DNA of 64,000 nucleotides from Vibrio echinoideorum (GTDB lineage Bacteria > Pseudomonadota > Gammaproteobacteria > Enterobacterales > Vibrionaceae): the NCBI RefSeq assembly GCF_024347455.1, contig NZ_AP025484.1:1922001-1986000 (forward strand), written 5' to 3'. This document shows positions 25,367-34,835 of this stretch, one piece after another. A model generated the notes under the pieces. It saw nothing but the letters and a program-made list of their open reading frames with translations. It was not told the DNA's origin and ran no database searches. The stretch's first letter is position 1. Each line of letters opens with the position of its first letter. Position numbers and translations under genes: made by a program.

Positions 25367-26242
25367 ATGAAAGTAAGTTTTATCGGGCTAGGCGTTATGG
25401 GTTTTCCAATGGCAGGCCACCTAGTCAAAGCCGGTTTTGAAGTAACGGTATTTAACCGCACTCACAGTAAAGCGCTAGACTGGGCTGATAAACACCAAGG
25501 TAAAGCCGCAGAAAGCGTAGCTGAATGTGTAGCAGATGCAGATGTTGTACTTGTCTGTGTTGGCAACGATGACGACGTACGCAGCATGACGACCAGCGAA
25601 ACAGGCGCACTAGCAGCAATGAAGCCTAACGCGATTCTTGTCGATCACACCACAACGTCTGCAGTACTGTCTGAAGAGCTTGAAGTGGCCGCGAAGCAAT
25701 CGGGTATTCGCTTTATGGATGCACCAGTGTCTGGTGGCCAAGCGGGCGCAGAAAACGGCGTGTTAACCATCATGTGTGGCGGCGAACAAGCGCTTTTCAA
25801 CGACCTTCAACCTGTGTTCGAAGCTTACGGTAAGTCGTCGGTTCTGATGGGTAAAGTAGGTCAAGGCCAACGTGCGAAAATGGTCAATCAGATCTGCATC
25901 GCAGGTGTATTGAATGGCCTTTCTGAAGGCTTGGTACTTGCTGAGAAATCAGGTTTAGACATCCCAACTCTGGTTGATTGCCTTAAAAACGGCGCAGCTG
26001 GTTCATGGCAGATGGAAAACCGCGCCACCACAATGGCGCAAGATAAGTTCGATTTCGGCTTCGCAATTGATTGGATGATCAAAGACTTAGGATTCTGCTT
26101 AGATGAAGCAGAGCGTCAAGGTATCCAACTTCCATTGACTGAAAAAACCAACAACGCATACAAGGCACTGTCTGCCGAAGGACAAGGCCGCATGGATACA
26201 TCAGTATTGATGAAAGCCGTGGTTGAAGAGACGAAGAAGTAG
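25367..26242 (+). CDS. Beta-hydroxyacid dehydrogenase (3-hydroxyisobutyrate dehydrogenase family)
   Basis: This NAD(P)-dependent oxidoreductase has 291 residues. The Rossmann motif is IGLGVMGFPMAGHL, followed by FNRT, which favours NADP. The substrate motif is DAPVSGGQAGAENG, the catalytic lysine is in KMVNQI, and a late KDLGF segment is present. The family covers 3-hydroxyisobutyrate, tartronate semialdehyde and succinic semialdehyde reductases; the sequence alone does not choose. AAGGAGAAAGG precedes the ATG. The LysR gene lies 12 bp upstream and a terminator follows. Confidence 0.9.
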   Translation: MKVSFIGLGVMGFPMAGHLVKAGFEVTVFNRTHSKALDWADKHQGKAAESVAECVADADVVLVCVGNDDDVRSMTTSETGALAAMKPNAILVDHTTTSAVLSEELEVAAKQSGIRFMDAPVSGGQAGAENGVLTIMCGGEQALFNDLQPVFEAYGKSSVLMGKVGQGQRAKMVNQICIAGVLNGLSEGLVLAEKSGLDIPTLVDCLKNGAAGSWQMENRATTMAQDKFDFGFAIDWMIKDLGFCLDEAERQGIQLPLTEKTNNAYKALSAEGQGRMDTSVLMKAVVEETKK

Positions 26243-26289
26243 AAGAAACAGTCGCAGCGAAGAAGCCGTAAAAGCTTTGCTTAGATAAC

Positions 26290-26323
26290 TAAAAATAGCC
26301 GCAGATTAGCGGCTATTTTTTTG
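26290..26323 (+). terminator. Rho-independent terminator
   Basis: AAAAATAGCCGC and GCGGCTATTTTT form a 12-bp stem with an AGATTA loop and a T run. Confidence 0.9.
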
Positions 26324-26468
26324 CCTAAGATAACTTAGAAATACAGAGAAGCATTTGTTCTGAAACTCACCATTGAACAAAATTTTGTTACGAATTTAAT
26401 GCCACAGAGTGATTTCGGATCATTTTCGCGACTGTAAAAACCTTCCTCCCCTAGAAAGTCATGCTCGA

Positions 26469-26508
26469 TTTACTCATCCACTACAAAGATTTTACTCATC
26501 CACTACAA
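26469..26508. repeat. 18-bp direct repeat upstream of the M20 peptidase gene
   Basis: TTTACTCATCCACTACAA occurs at 26469-26486 and again, exactly, at 26491-26508, a 22-bp period. It lies about 130 bp before the peptidase start, where a promoter or operator is expected. Confidence 0.85.
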
Positions 26509-26637
26509 GTTGTTACCAACGTCTTCTGATGGGTTGAGTCCTTCGCTAGAGATTGGTTTGGTCAGTATTGTTCATTAATAATTGCCGCATAAACCAAAAA
26601 CACAGATTTACTTTCTACCTAATTAAGGCGTCAAATC

Positions 26638-28158
26638 ATGACAAAACCATCAAAACTCTTTACCAGTATCGCTTCTGCTTTGGCATTGACCGCTAGTGTT
26701 TCAGTATGGGCTGATGAGCAAGACTTTAGTTCGATGCAAATGCAAGGCGTCGAAAAAGTGGATATTCAAGTTGATATAGAAGGCGCTGCGCAACGCTTAT
26801 CGCAAGCGGTTCAGTTTCAAACTATCTCTAACCAAGATCGCAGTGATTTTGATGAACAGGCTTTTCGTGACTACCACCAATTTCTTGAAGAATCGTACCC
26901 ATTAGTGCACAAAACACTCAAGCGAGAAGAAGTCGGTGACCCGCGCCCTTTCAGCTTGATTTACACTTGGGAAGGTAAAGACCTATCACTCGCTCCCGCT
27001 ATTTTTATGGCGCACCAAGATGTGGTACCAATTGCAAAAGAGTCTCGTGATGAGTGGAAAGAAGATCCGTTTTCAGGTGCGATTAAAGACGGTTATATCT
27101 GGGGCCGTGGTTCATTAGATGACAAAAACCAACTTCAAGCACTGTTAGAAGCCACTGAAATGAAGCTAAAAGAAGGTTTCCAGCCTGAACGTACCATTTT
27201 GTTTGTATTCGGCCACGACGAAGAAGTTGGTGGGCCAGAAGGTGCTAAGCACGCCGCTGACATCATTGAACAACGCTATGAGAAAATTGCGTTTGTTATG
27301 GATGAATCTGCTCCTCTTGTCCCTGGTATATTCCCTGGCATCCGTGAAAACACGGCACTAATCGGTATTGCTCAAAAAGGATTCGTTAGTCTAGAGATTG
27401 CCATCAATGGTGTTGGTGGTCACTCATCACAACCGGGTGAAGAATCGAATATTGTCGCGTTAGCAAAAGCCGTTGAGAAAGTTGAAGCAGCGCAATTCCC
27501 TTACAAAATTCATGATGCGGTGAGATATCAATACCGATACATGGGGCCGGAACTTCCAGAAGCGCAGCAACCACTTTACAAGGCCGTAGCCTATGGCGAA
27601 AACGACACGGTGACGGACTTAGAGAAAAAATTTATTGATGTAATGTCTAAAAATGAGGTTACTCGCGCCATGCTTCATACCACAACGGCAGTTACTATGT
27701 TTAATGCTGGTATTAAAGACAACGTATTACCGCCAGCAGCTACTGCAGTTGTAAACTTTAGACCAATGCCAGGTGACACTCCTGAGGTGATTATTGAGCA
27801 TGTGAAGAAAGCGATCGGCGACGAAAGAATGACCATTCGTGATATCTCAGCATCAACGCCTGCAACTAATGTTGCGGATCCTAGCGGTCCTGGTTATGCC
27901 ATGTTGGAGAAAACGATTCGCCAAACTTGGGGAAATGACCTGATTGTCTCGCCGTTCTTTGTTATTGGTGGTTCAGATTCTAAGCACTTTCAAGCACGAG
28001 ATTTTGCCCCTGATGTATATACAATGACGGCGATACAATTAGAAAGCGTAAAAGAATTCGAAGGCTTCCACGGTGTGAACGAGCGTATCTTAGTTGAAGA
28101 ATACGGTCGCTCTATTGGGTTCTTCTACCAACTAATGGATAACCTCGAAAGTCTGTAA
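26638..28158 (+). CDS. Secreted M20-family metallopeptidase
   Basis: This exported zinc peptidase has 506 residues, with a signal peptide to about residue 25 (SVSVWA before DEQ). The di-zinc site is seen in FMAHQDVVPI (His, Asp), the bridging Asp in WGRGSLDDKNQ, the general base pair in GHDEEVGGPEG, and the late His in FEGFHGVNERI. The dimerisation domain starts near VSLEIAINGVGGHSSQPGEE. The long form resembles yeast carboxypeptidase S and mammalian PM20D1 more than ArgE/DapE. It likely trims peptides or N-acyl amino acids in the periplasm. AAGG precedes the ATG. The gene stands alone with its own terminator. Confidence 0.9.
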   Translation: MTKPSKLFTSIASALALTASVSVWADEQDFSSMQMQGVEKVDIQVDIEGAAQRLSQAVQFQTISNQDRSDFDEQAFRDYHQFLEESYPLVHKTLKREEVGDPRPFSLIYTWEGKDLSLAPAIFMAHQDVVPIAKESRDEWKEDPFSGAIKDGYIWGRGSLDDKNQLQALLEATEMKLKEGFQPERTILFVFGHDEEVGGPEGAKHAADIIEQRYEKIAFVMDESAPLVPGIFPGIRENTALIGIAQKGFVSLEIAINGVGGHSSQPGEESNIVALAKAVEKVEAAQFPYKIHDAVRYQYRYMGPELPEAQQPLYKAVAYGENDTVTDLEKKFIDVMSKNEVTRAMLHTTTAVTMFNAGIKDNVLPPAATAVVNFRPMPGDTPEVIIEHVKKAIGDERMTIRDISASTPATNVADPSGPGYAMLEKTIRQTWGNDLIVSPFFVIGGSDSKHFQARDFAPDVYTMTAIQLESVKEFEGFHGVNERILVEEYGRSIGFFYQLMDNLESL

Positions 28159-28190
28159 TTCAAATATTATTGACTGATATAAAATGAGAC

Positions 28191-28219
28191 GATGGCTAAG
28201 ACTTTCTTAGCCATTTTTT
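28191..28219 (+). terminator. Rho-independent terminator
   Basis: ATGGCTAAG and CTTAGCCAT form a 9-bp stem with a short loop and a T6 run, 34 bp after the peptidase stop. Confidence 0.9.
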
Positions 28220-28252
28220 CATTAGCCCTTGTTCTAATTAGAAAACATTGAC

Positions 28253-28861
28253 ATGAAAAATACATTATTAATGGTTATGGCTTGTTGTTTTAGTTTGTTC
28301 ACACAAGCTGCTGAAACGATATCTTGGGAGTCATTAAGACCTGTGCAAAATCAGTATCAGGTTCTTTCTCCTGGGAATAAGGCGCTACTTTCTGAGATTT
28401 ACGCCTACGAAGCCGTTCAAAAAACGCGTCAGTTAAGTCCAATGGAAAACGATGGATACAATCAACGTGTGGTATTGGCTGAAAAGTTTGGCTTAAACGT
28501 ACGTGAGCTGCTTTTACAAAGAACACAACAAGCGAACGATATAGTTCCCGAGCTTAGTATTAACGATATGAAACTGGCCGGGTTTTTAGTACCGCTCGAA
28601 ATGGAAGGTTTAATAGGAAAGCAGTTCATTTTGGTGCCAACTGCAGGGGCTTGCATTCACACTCCTCCCCCACCTGTAAACCAAACGATTTTAGTCGAAT
28701 TTCCTGAAGGCCATGAATTACAAAGTTTATACACACCAGTATGGGTGACAGGGAACATTAAAACAGGGGCGGTTGATACGTCGATTGCACTTTCTGATGG
28801 CAATCAAGATATTGAAACTGGATATGTCATTGACGCGTCGGATATTGAGCTTTATCACTAA
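28253..28861 (+). CDS. DUF3299 family periplasmic protein
   Basis: This exported protein has 202 residues and a signal peptide to about residue 19 (LFTQAAE). The diagnostic DUF3299 segment is present: KLAGFLVPLE followed by VPTAGACIHTPPPPVNQ, then VWVTGNI and GYVIDASDIELY at the end. The cysteine-histidine-proline stretch may bind a ligand or metal; function is unknown. In many marine gamma-proteobacteria this family neighbours LolDE-type ABC genes, but here the ABC cassette is 6 kb away. The ribosome binding site is poor. Confidence 0.8.
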   Translation: MKNTLLMVMACCFSLFTQAAETISWESLRPVQNQYQVLSPGNKALLSEIYAYEAVQKTRQLSPMENDGYNQRVVLAEKFGLNVRELLLQRTQQANDIVPELSINDMKLAGFLVPLEMEGLIGKQFILVPTAGACIHTPPPPVNQTILVEFPEGHELQSLYTPVWVTGNIKTGAVDTSIALSDGNQDIETGYVIDASDIELYH

Positions 28862-29193
28862 ATCTGATCAACGAACTTAGAATTGAAAAGGTGACTAACG
28901 GGGAACAGTTAGACTAAATTTGATCGCTATGTGCCGTTTAATTCACTTCTCTTCATGCTCTACACATAGCAGCGCTAAATATAGTAAATATTAGAATCAC
29001 TTGGGGTAGGTAAACCACCGAGAAAACAATATTCATGTTTCCAGCTTCAATGTTTGATGGAAGCAATCCATCGGAGGCGATGAGGCGTTATTCCGTTTTC
29101 CTTGTAACGTGTCTGTATTAACAAAGGCAACTGGCTCGCAGCTTTTGCATACAGTTCGCACTACAGCACTTATATACCAATAGGAAAACCAAT
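28862..29193. other. Intergenic region without a supported gene
   Basis: The only structure I see is an inverted repeat, GCTATGTG (28926-28933) with CACATAGC (28963-28970). The end must hold the promoter of the next gene. Confidence 0.4.
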
Positions 29194-30477
29194 ATGAAAA
29201 GCTTAATCGCTATATCCATAGTAACGGCTCTATCTGCAGGCTCTGCGTTTGCTAATGAGATCGTTAATGAATCATCCACAAATGTAGATGTTTACAACAC
29301 TCATGACTTCTTCTTGCAAAAAGGCAATCGCGTTAAACTTCAGTTTCCTATTGAACAGTCTAAGTTTGCTTGGCAGAACCTAAGCCGTTTCTATCCTACC
29401 GCTCAAATTGAACGTGATGGACCTGTCTACCAATTCCCATATCAGATTGACCAAGAAATTGGTGAAATATCAGCGACTGTGCACGGTGAAAGCAAGACAT
29501 TAAATGAACACCTAGATTCTTACCCTGTCGATGCTTTTCTTGTTGTTAAGAGTGGAGAGGTTGTCTTTGAACGTTACAACACGATGCGAAAAACAGATAA
29601 GCATAATTGGTTTTCAAACTCGAAAATTACAGCAGGTATAGAGCTGGCTAAGTTGGTCAATGAGGGCAAAGTTAACCCTAATGACCCTATTTCTAAATAC
29701 ATTCCTGAATTAAAGGGATCTGACTGGGATACAGTATCTGTTTCTGATACTGCAAATATGGCAACGGGCTTGAACGCAACAGAGCACGATGAGCCAGAGG
29801 CAGACTCACGTATAAACCCAGAACAACCTTGGTTTAAATGGGCGGTTTCCATTGGCGTGTTTGAGGGTGAAGGCAACCAAAGCCCACTTGAAGTGCTGGC
29901 CGAAATGAAGCGAAGAGCACCGGGCGGAAAAACATTCGAATACAATTCAATTAATACGTTTGTTCTGGCTCGACTTATTGAGAATGTTCGTAACTTACCC
30001 ATGAATGAGATTGTCAGTCGTGATATGTGGCAGAAAATGGGGGCAAATAATGACGCTTACACTGTTGTTTCTCCACAAGGGGGATACCCTTTAATGTTTT
30101 TCTCAATGAATACCACAATTGAAGATATGACTAAATTCGGTATGTTACTTACTCCGTCAGCCACAAAGTTGGGTAATGGTGGTGTTAGCAAAGAAGTCAT
30201 TACGTTAATTCAAGACTCTGGTAACCCAGAAGCTTACGGTGGTGGTTATGTTGGTAAGATGATGGAAAACTCTTTCTACAACGACACAAACATCAAGAAT
30301 GGTTATCAATTTGATGCAATCTTTGAGGATGGCGACTTATTCAAGGCCGGTGTTGGCGGTCAAGGTGTGTATATTTCACCAGAAAAAGACTTAGTTATAT
30401 CTTTCTTTTCAACCAGTAATGGCAAAAACCAAGAAGAAACTTATGCTCGTGAGATTGCGAAATATTTTAGCCGCTAA
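29194..30477 (+). CDS. Secreted serine hydrolase, beta-lactamase class C fold
   Basis: This exported protein has 427 residues with a signal peptide ending SAFA (about residue 20). The nucleophile motif SxxK is Ser141-N-S-Lys144 in FSNSKITAG. A second motif, expected as YxN, appears as EYNSIN, so the third position is serine and not asparagine. The third box is GVGGQGVYIS in place of KTG/HTG. This pattern fits esterase or peptidase members of the class C group more than true AmpC. AGGA precedes the ATG. It stands alone and has a terminator. The substrate is unknown. Confidence 0.83.
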   Translation: MKSLIAISIVTALSAGSAFANEIVNESSTNVDVYNTHDFFLQKGNRVKLQFPIEQSKFAWQNLSRFYPTAQIERDGPVYQFPYQIDQEIGEISATVHGESKTLNEHLDSYPVDAFLVVKSGEVVFERYNTMRKTDKHNWFSNSKITAGIELAKLVNEGKVNPNDPISKYIPELKGSDWDTVSVSDTANMATGLNATEHDEPEADSRINPEQPWFKWAVSIGVFEGEGNQSPLEVLAEMKRRAPGGKTFEYNSINTFVLARLIENVRNLPMNEIVSRDMWQKMGANNDAYTVVSPQGGYPLMFFSMNTTIEDMTKFGMLLTPSATKLGNGGVSKEVITLIQDSGNPEAYGGGYVGKMMENSFYNDTNIKNGYQFDAIFEDGDLFKAGVGGQGVYISPEKDLVISFFSTSNGKNQEETYAREIAKYFSR

Positions 30478-30555
30478 TTATGCAATCGGTGATTGCTACT
30501 TGATGTGATCAATCATTGATAGATTTGATCATTGAATAGAGTTTTATCTTTTTGT

Positions 30556-30588
30556 AACGCCAGTCGCCTGACTGGCGTTTTTTTGTTT
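30556..30588 (+). terminator. Rho-independent terminator
   Basis: AACGCCAGTC and GACTGGCGTT form a perfect 10-bp stem with a GCCT loop and T7. Confidence 0.92.
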
Positions 30589-30590
30589 GT

Positions 30591-31172
30591 TGAGCTTGGT
30601 TATTGATTCCCTGCGAGCGGGTGATTAAGTACCACGATATCTTTGGGTCATCTCAACACAGCTATCCATTATCGCTTGTGTTAACGCTTTTATGCGCTTT
30701 AGGCTCGTGGTTACACACCAATGCCATGGCGTAAAGAAGTTCACATTATATAGATACGATTGTTTGAGCTTCTTCCCGTTACTCATTGTGTTCAGACGAT
30801 ACATTCGATCTCCTTACCCTCTACTCATTGGCAATGCGCGTAGTGTTGGGATGCTATGTAAGCTCAAGAGTGGCTTCGTTTGAATTCACTTATCTTGATG
30901 GGGTTAGGTATGCACTAGCAAACGTAAACAGTTAAATATCAATCAATAACGGCATTGAAATAGGCCGCTAGAATAAGGTTTTGAGTGTTGAATCAATATG
31001 GGATGCAGGCGTAACTTGATAGAGAGAGAGAGAGTCAGTTCAAAGTAAGGCCGAACTGAATAGTAAATAGTGGCTATTTTAATAAAGAAGAGTGAGAGGG
31101 GGTAAGGAAAATAAAACTAAAAAAGGCGAATCTCTCGATCCACCTTTTAACGTATTATGGCTATTGGTCGTT
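30591..31172. other. Gene-poor region
   Basis: I find no convincing gene in this 580-bp stretch. An open frame at 30692-30883 lacks a ribosome binding site and resembles nothing I know. An (AG)7 run lies at 31021-31034. It may be decayed coding DNA. Confidence 0.5.
31021..31034. repeat. (AG)7 microsatellite
   Basis: Seven AG dinucleotides in a row lie in non-coding DNA about 140 bp beyond the 3' end of the 31173 gene. Such runs are uncommon in bacterial intergenic DNA. Confidence 0.85.
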
Positions 31173-31922
31173 TTAGAAGAAGACTTTGTATTGGAACCAA
31201 ACCACGGTGTCGTCAATGTCTAGTTTTTGATTGGTTGATTCCATGCTTCCATAAGTATTTTCAACCTTGACTTGTCCCCAGCGTGTTTTGTCTGCCGAAA
31301 AAGGAGTCGCTGCGAGTAGAGTGGTTTTAACGGTACTCGTTTCAATATCACCATCCATGTACGTAAACTCTGGGTAGGCTGCAAAATAAGTACCATCGGC
31401 GCCCGGCTTCCAAACCGCATAAGCAGCGGCCATACCACCTACGATACTATTGTCTGTAACACCAAAGGCACTTGTTGTGCTGTCTGAGTACTCACCGCCC
31501 ATCACTGCCGCGCGGCCAAAAAAGGTCAGAGAGTCGATTGGAGTTCTAAAAATAGCGACACCACCTACAGCTGCAGTAGTAAAGCTTGCATTATCAATGA
31601 TGTCTAATGACGCGGCTACACGAGGTGTAATGGCATTATTTATATTGAATACATGGAAATATTGAGCTCGGCTGTCTTTATATTTCCCTTCATTATCCAT
31701 CGAACCTTCCAATGTGACCATAGACATCTGTCCGTTGTCATAAGTATATGATAGAGCTCCCGATAGCTTTAGATCACCTATGTTGTTGGTTGCCACATAC
31801 ATATTGGTACTGGCACGAGTCATATCGGACGGGTCAACTTTTTGGGTGTCATCAGCAAATGCTGAAATAGAAATGGTAGCAAGTAAAGCCGTAGACAAAG
31901 CGGTCATTTTGAGTCTGGTCAT
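31173..31922 (-). CDS. Probable outer-membrane beta-barrel protein
   Basis: This exported protein has 249 residues and a signal peptide ending SAFA (about residue 23). The mature part alternates polar and aromatic residues in strand-like runs (LSGALSYTYDNG, FFGRAAVMGGEY, TYFAAYPEFTY) and ends in VWFQYKVFF. A terminal phenylalanine after alternating aromatics is the BAM recognition signal of outer-membrane barrels. The size fits an 8-10-stranded barrel. I do not recognise the family. It is divergent from the LysR gene at 32246, a likely regulator. Confidence 0.7.
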   Translation of the reverse strand: MTRLKMTALSTALLATISISAFADDTQKVDPSDMTRASTNMYVATNNIGDLKLSGALSYTYDNGQMSMVTLEGSMDNEGKYKDSRAQYFHVFNINNAITPRVAASLDIIDNASFTTAAVGGVAIFRTPIDSLTFFGRAAVMGGEYSDSTTSAFGVTDNSIVGGMAAAYAVWKPGADGTYFAAYPEFTYMDGDIETSTVKTTLLAATPFSADKTRWGQVKVENTYGSMESTNQKLDIDDTVVWFQYKVFF

Positions 31923-32245
31923 GAGACGTTCCCGAGTTATTTAAGTTAAGTAGCCGAAGCAATAACGCAACTTTACATAAGGTTTTTATACTCATTAACT
32001 CTCTAGCGATGGGCTCGATCCATCGCTGTCATCCAAACATTTGCGGTAAAGGGGGATTTCGGTTTTTTTGGTAAGAAATATTTTAATCCATCTGTTTAAA
32101 GTGTATTCGATGAGAGATTTTTAATTGATGTCAGAGCGTGGTGATAGGGATGTGTTGTTTGATAAGAGAAACGGGCTCTGTGTTGGTTAATGTAGACTCT
32201 GGTGGTAAAATTTATTAACGAATATGAGGACTCGCAGGACATGAT
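31923..32245. promoter_or_regulatory. Divergent promoter region with inverted repeat
   Basis: AGCGATGG (32005-32012) and CCATCGCT (32020-32027) form a perfect 8-bp inverted repeat with a 7-base spacer. It lies between the barrel gene and the LysR gene and may be a hairpin in the barrel gene leader or an operator. Confidence 0.45.
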
Positions 32246-33145
32246 ATGAACTTTAGTCTTGAACAATTAAATACTTTCGTTGCGGTATATGAGCAGGAAG
32301 CTTTTAGTAAAGCGGCGATAAAATTAAATAAGCATCGAACAACGGTTGCACAAGTCATCACGAGTTTAGAAGACCAGTTAGCGATCACTTTATTCGATAG
32401 GTTGAGCCGCAGTGTAGAACCCACTGAAGATGCAGTACTTCTTTATCATTACGCAAAGCAAATACTAGAGCAGGCTAAAACGCTTGATAGATTTGCATTA
32501 AGTCTTTCATTTGGCGGGCTAGAATCGGTGACGATAGCCTATGCGAGCTTTTTACCTCATCATGTTGTTTCTAAAATTCGTCGACAGCTCGATGAAGACT
32601 TTCCATCCATGCGTGTTAATTTTTTGGTCAGAACGAAACCAGAAATAAAAACAGGGATTGAAGATGGAAGCATTCACTTTGGTATTGTGAACATATACGA
32701 AAGCAAAGTGATTAATAGTATTGATTTTACTTTTTTGGGGAATATGCCTTTTGTTCCATTTGCTAATGCAGAAAGTGAACTATCAGCTAAGCCAACAAAC
32801 GAGACACTCTCAACGATGAAATCTTTACGACAGTTTGTTCTCAAATCTATGGTCGAAGATAAAATGACGGAGAAGGTTGTTGTTTCTTCAAAACATGAAT
32901 ATGTTGATCAATTAGCAGTCATTGTTAAGCTTGTCCAAGATGATTTTGGCTGGGCTCTTTTACCAAAATCGATAATTGACTCTGAATATGTGACTGAGAA
33001 TTTGGTAGAGATAAAATGTGACGAGATCAAACAAGAAATAATGGTTCCCATATCCCTTTGGTGTCCACATTCAAAACAGATTGCTCAGGTAAAAAAATCG
33101 ATCATCAAGGTCGCTGATTATTATATAAATAAATCAGCGTACTAA
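32246..33145 (+). CDS. LysR-family transcriptional regulator
   Basis: This 299-residue regulator has the LysR helix-turn-helix at residues 15-45 (EAFSKAAIKLNKHRTTVAQVITSLEDQL) and a ligand-binding domain. The recognition helix contains NKHRTTV, an unusual basic version. It is divergent from the outer-membrane protein gene at 31173-31922. AT-rich codon use compared with the nearby operons. Inducer unknown. Confidence 0.87.
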   Translation: MNFSLEQLNTFVAVYEQEAFSKAAIKLNKHRTTVAQVITSLEDQLAITLFDRLSRSVEPTEDAVLLYHYAKQILEQAKTLDRFALSLSFGGLESVTIAYASFLPHHVVSKIRRQLDEDFPSMRVNFLVRTKPEIKTGIEDGSIHFGIVNIYESKVINSIDFTFLGNMPFVPFANAESELSAKPTNETLSTMKSLRQFVLKSMVEDKMTEKVVVSSKHEYVDQLAVIVKLVQDDFGWALLPKSIIDSEYVTENLVEIKCDEIKQEIMVPISLWCPHSKQIAQVKKSIIKVADYYINKSAY

Positions 33146-33456
33146 AAAACGGACACTGTATTGGGACGATTTCATCAGGCTATAGAAAGTATTGAGCTTG
33201 ATGAGCTATCTATTATGAACTCGTTTAGGGCACTTTGAGTTATAAACTGCCACGAGTTAAAAATTGGACTATCCAAGTTCAGGACATTTCTGAGTTGGCA
33301 ACCAAACTATGCGAGGCAGGAAGACTTCAAGTATTGAAAGCTGCACATAATTCGTTAACTTATGATTAAAAAGTAACTTCAATATTCTCATACCTATATA
33401 TGTTGCAACCAAAAGAACAAACGCGAGATCTATTGGTTCTCGCGTAATCTTTTACC
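33146..33456. other. Intergenic region with possible gene remnant
   Basis: From 33232 to 33369 a plus-strand frame reads as 45 plausible residues (containing VQDISELATKLCEAGRLQVL) and ends in TAA, but has no ATG and an in-frame stop just before. It looks like the tail of a lost gene. No function can be assigned. Confidence 0.35.
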
Positions 33457-33678
33457 TTACTGGTGCGCCTTCTTGCTTATCGGCTTTAATACTTTCATAA
33501 CTGACGACTGTTTCCACATACCAATACCTGTTAAAGCAAGAGCTGGTATTAAGCCCCATAGCGTAGCGGTAAGATATGCTTCATTGCTTCCTAAGGGTGA
33601 ATAGAACGCTGCACCAACAAATAGCGCTAAAGTTATGTGTATCCATCTCAAAATTATTCTTATGTTCTTACCATTCAT
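33457..33678 (-). CDS. Small two-helix membrane protein
   Basis: This 73-residue protein has two transmembrane segments, about residues 10-27 (LRWIHITLALFVGAAFYS) and 36-54 (LTATLWGLIPALALTGIGM), and a basic C-terminus. AAGGAAA precedes the ATG, which supports real expression. I do not recognise the family. It stands alone between two gene-poor stretches. Confidence 0.65.
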   Translation of the reverse strand: MNGKNIRIILRWIHITLALFVGAAFYSPLGSNEAYLTATLWGLIPALALTGIGMWKQSSVMKVLKPISKKAHQ

Positions 33679-34067
33679 GACGCTTTCCTTGTGCTGTTGT
33701 TTTAAGCTCTATGGTAAGGCTGTTTTATCTACAGTTCTTATTATTGCGACAAGCGGTGTTTCTAGAGCGTGAGTTGCTTTACCTTAAGATAAATGGGAAA
33801 AATTCATTGCAATTTCCAATATAGACACTCAAACACTTAGAAAATAATAATCAGGTAAGTAAGTCTAATTGAGGAGGTCGAAATCAAGTTTAATCCCGCT
33901 TTGATCCATCCATTTTATTCTTTCGCTACTCTTTCTTTTTTGAATTTTCCACTCACACCTCAACTCAACCATTCACTCCTCGCTATTACCATTCGTCGCA
34001 TTGATAAAACTGCACGACAAATTCTAGTTAACCTTTCAACGTCAACATTTGAAAGGGATTAGAAATC
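33679..34067. other. Intergenic region before the LytSR-linked cluster
   Basis: No gene is supported. The plus-strand half should contain the promoter for the operon starting at 34068. I see no clear repeat. Confidence 0.4.
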
Positions 34068-34748
34068 ATGACTACTTCACACTCATTTAATTCAGGCTCT
34101 ACCACTTCTCTGCTTAAGCGTTCATTACTGATTGCACTTGTTTCATTCGCACCCACTTTGGCGCAGGCTAACCCAAGCTCTGACGTGCTCGATATCTACA
34201 ATCAAGCCGCGCAAGGCAATGAAGACTTGGTTGAGGTGGCTTACGAACGTCTGAACGACACGCTGCAACAAGACGGTGCGACACCACTGACCTTGGTTTA
34301 CCTCGGAAGCACAGAAACCCTGATGGGGCGTGATGCGCTCTTACCTTGGAACAAGATGAAGTATGTGGAAAAGGGTTTGTCGACCATTGATAAATCACTG
34401 GTGCTGCTTAAAGACGAAGACCAACCGATTCATGAGCAACTTCGTGTTCAAGGGCTACCAGATTCTTACCTAACTCGCGCCATGGCTGCGGTGACTTACA
34501 CCTCTCTGCCAGACATGTTTAACCATTTTGATCGTGGTTATGACCTGTTCCTCTCGTTACTCGCGGAAGATGATTTCCAACAACAGCATTTCGCTGCGAC
34601 CTCGTGGATTTACCGTTACGCCATTACCGCTTCGATTCGTGCTGAAGACTTCAAGCAAGCACAGGTGTGGTTAGAACAAATGGAAACTGCTGATGCTGGC
34701 AACATCGAAACTATGACGGCGAAGGCCCTAATAGCGAAAGCCAAGTAA
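34068..34748 (+). CDS. Periplasmic helical-repeat protein, first gene of the LytSR-linked ABC cluster
   Basis: This exported protein has 226 residues, with a signal peptide to about residue 35 (LAQANPSS). The mature part is nearly all helical and reads like TPR or similar repeats (VLDIYNQAAQGNEDLVEVAYERL, later KQAQVWLEQMETADAGNIETMTAKALIAKA). I do not recognise a named family. AAAGGGA precedes the ATG. It lies 87 bp before the ABC ATPase gene on the same strand, so it is probably part of the cluster. The role may be as a periplasmic scaffold or partner. Confidence 0.75.
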   Translation: MTTSHSFNSGSTTSLLKRSLLIALVSFAPTLAQANPSSDVLDIYNQAAQGNEDLVEVAYERLNDTLQQDGATPLTLVYLGSTETLMGRDALLPWNKMKYVEKGLSTIDKSLVLLKDEDQPIHEQLRVQGLPDSYLTRAMAAVTYTSLPDMFNHFDRGYDLFLSLLAEDDFQQQHFAATSWIYRYAITASIRAEDFKQAQVWLEQMETADAGNIETMTAKALIAKAK

Positions 34749-34835
34749 CAGTTGCCAAAGCCAAATAACAGCTGTGGAAGCTCAATTGCGGCTTGCGAGA
34801 GCTTGAGAATGGATTGGTAGTAAGAGGACAGCGAA

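Noticed and set aside
30692..30883. Plus-strand 63-residue open frame
   Set aside because: No ribosome binding site and no resemblance to a known protein; the region looks non-coding.
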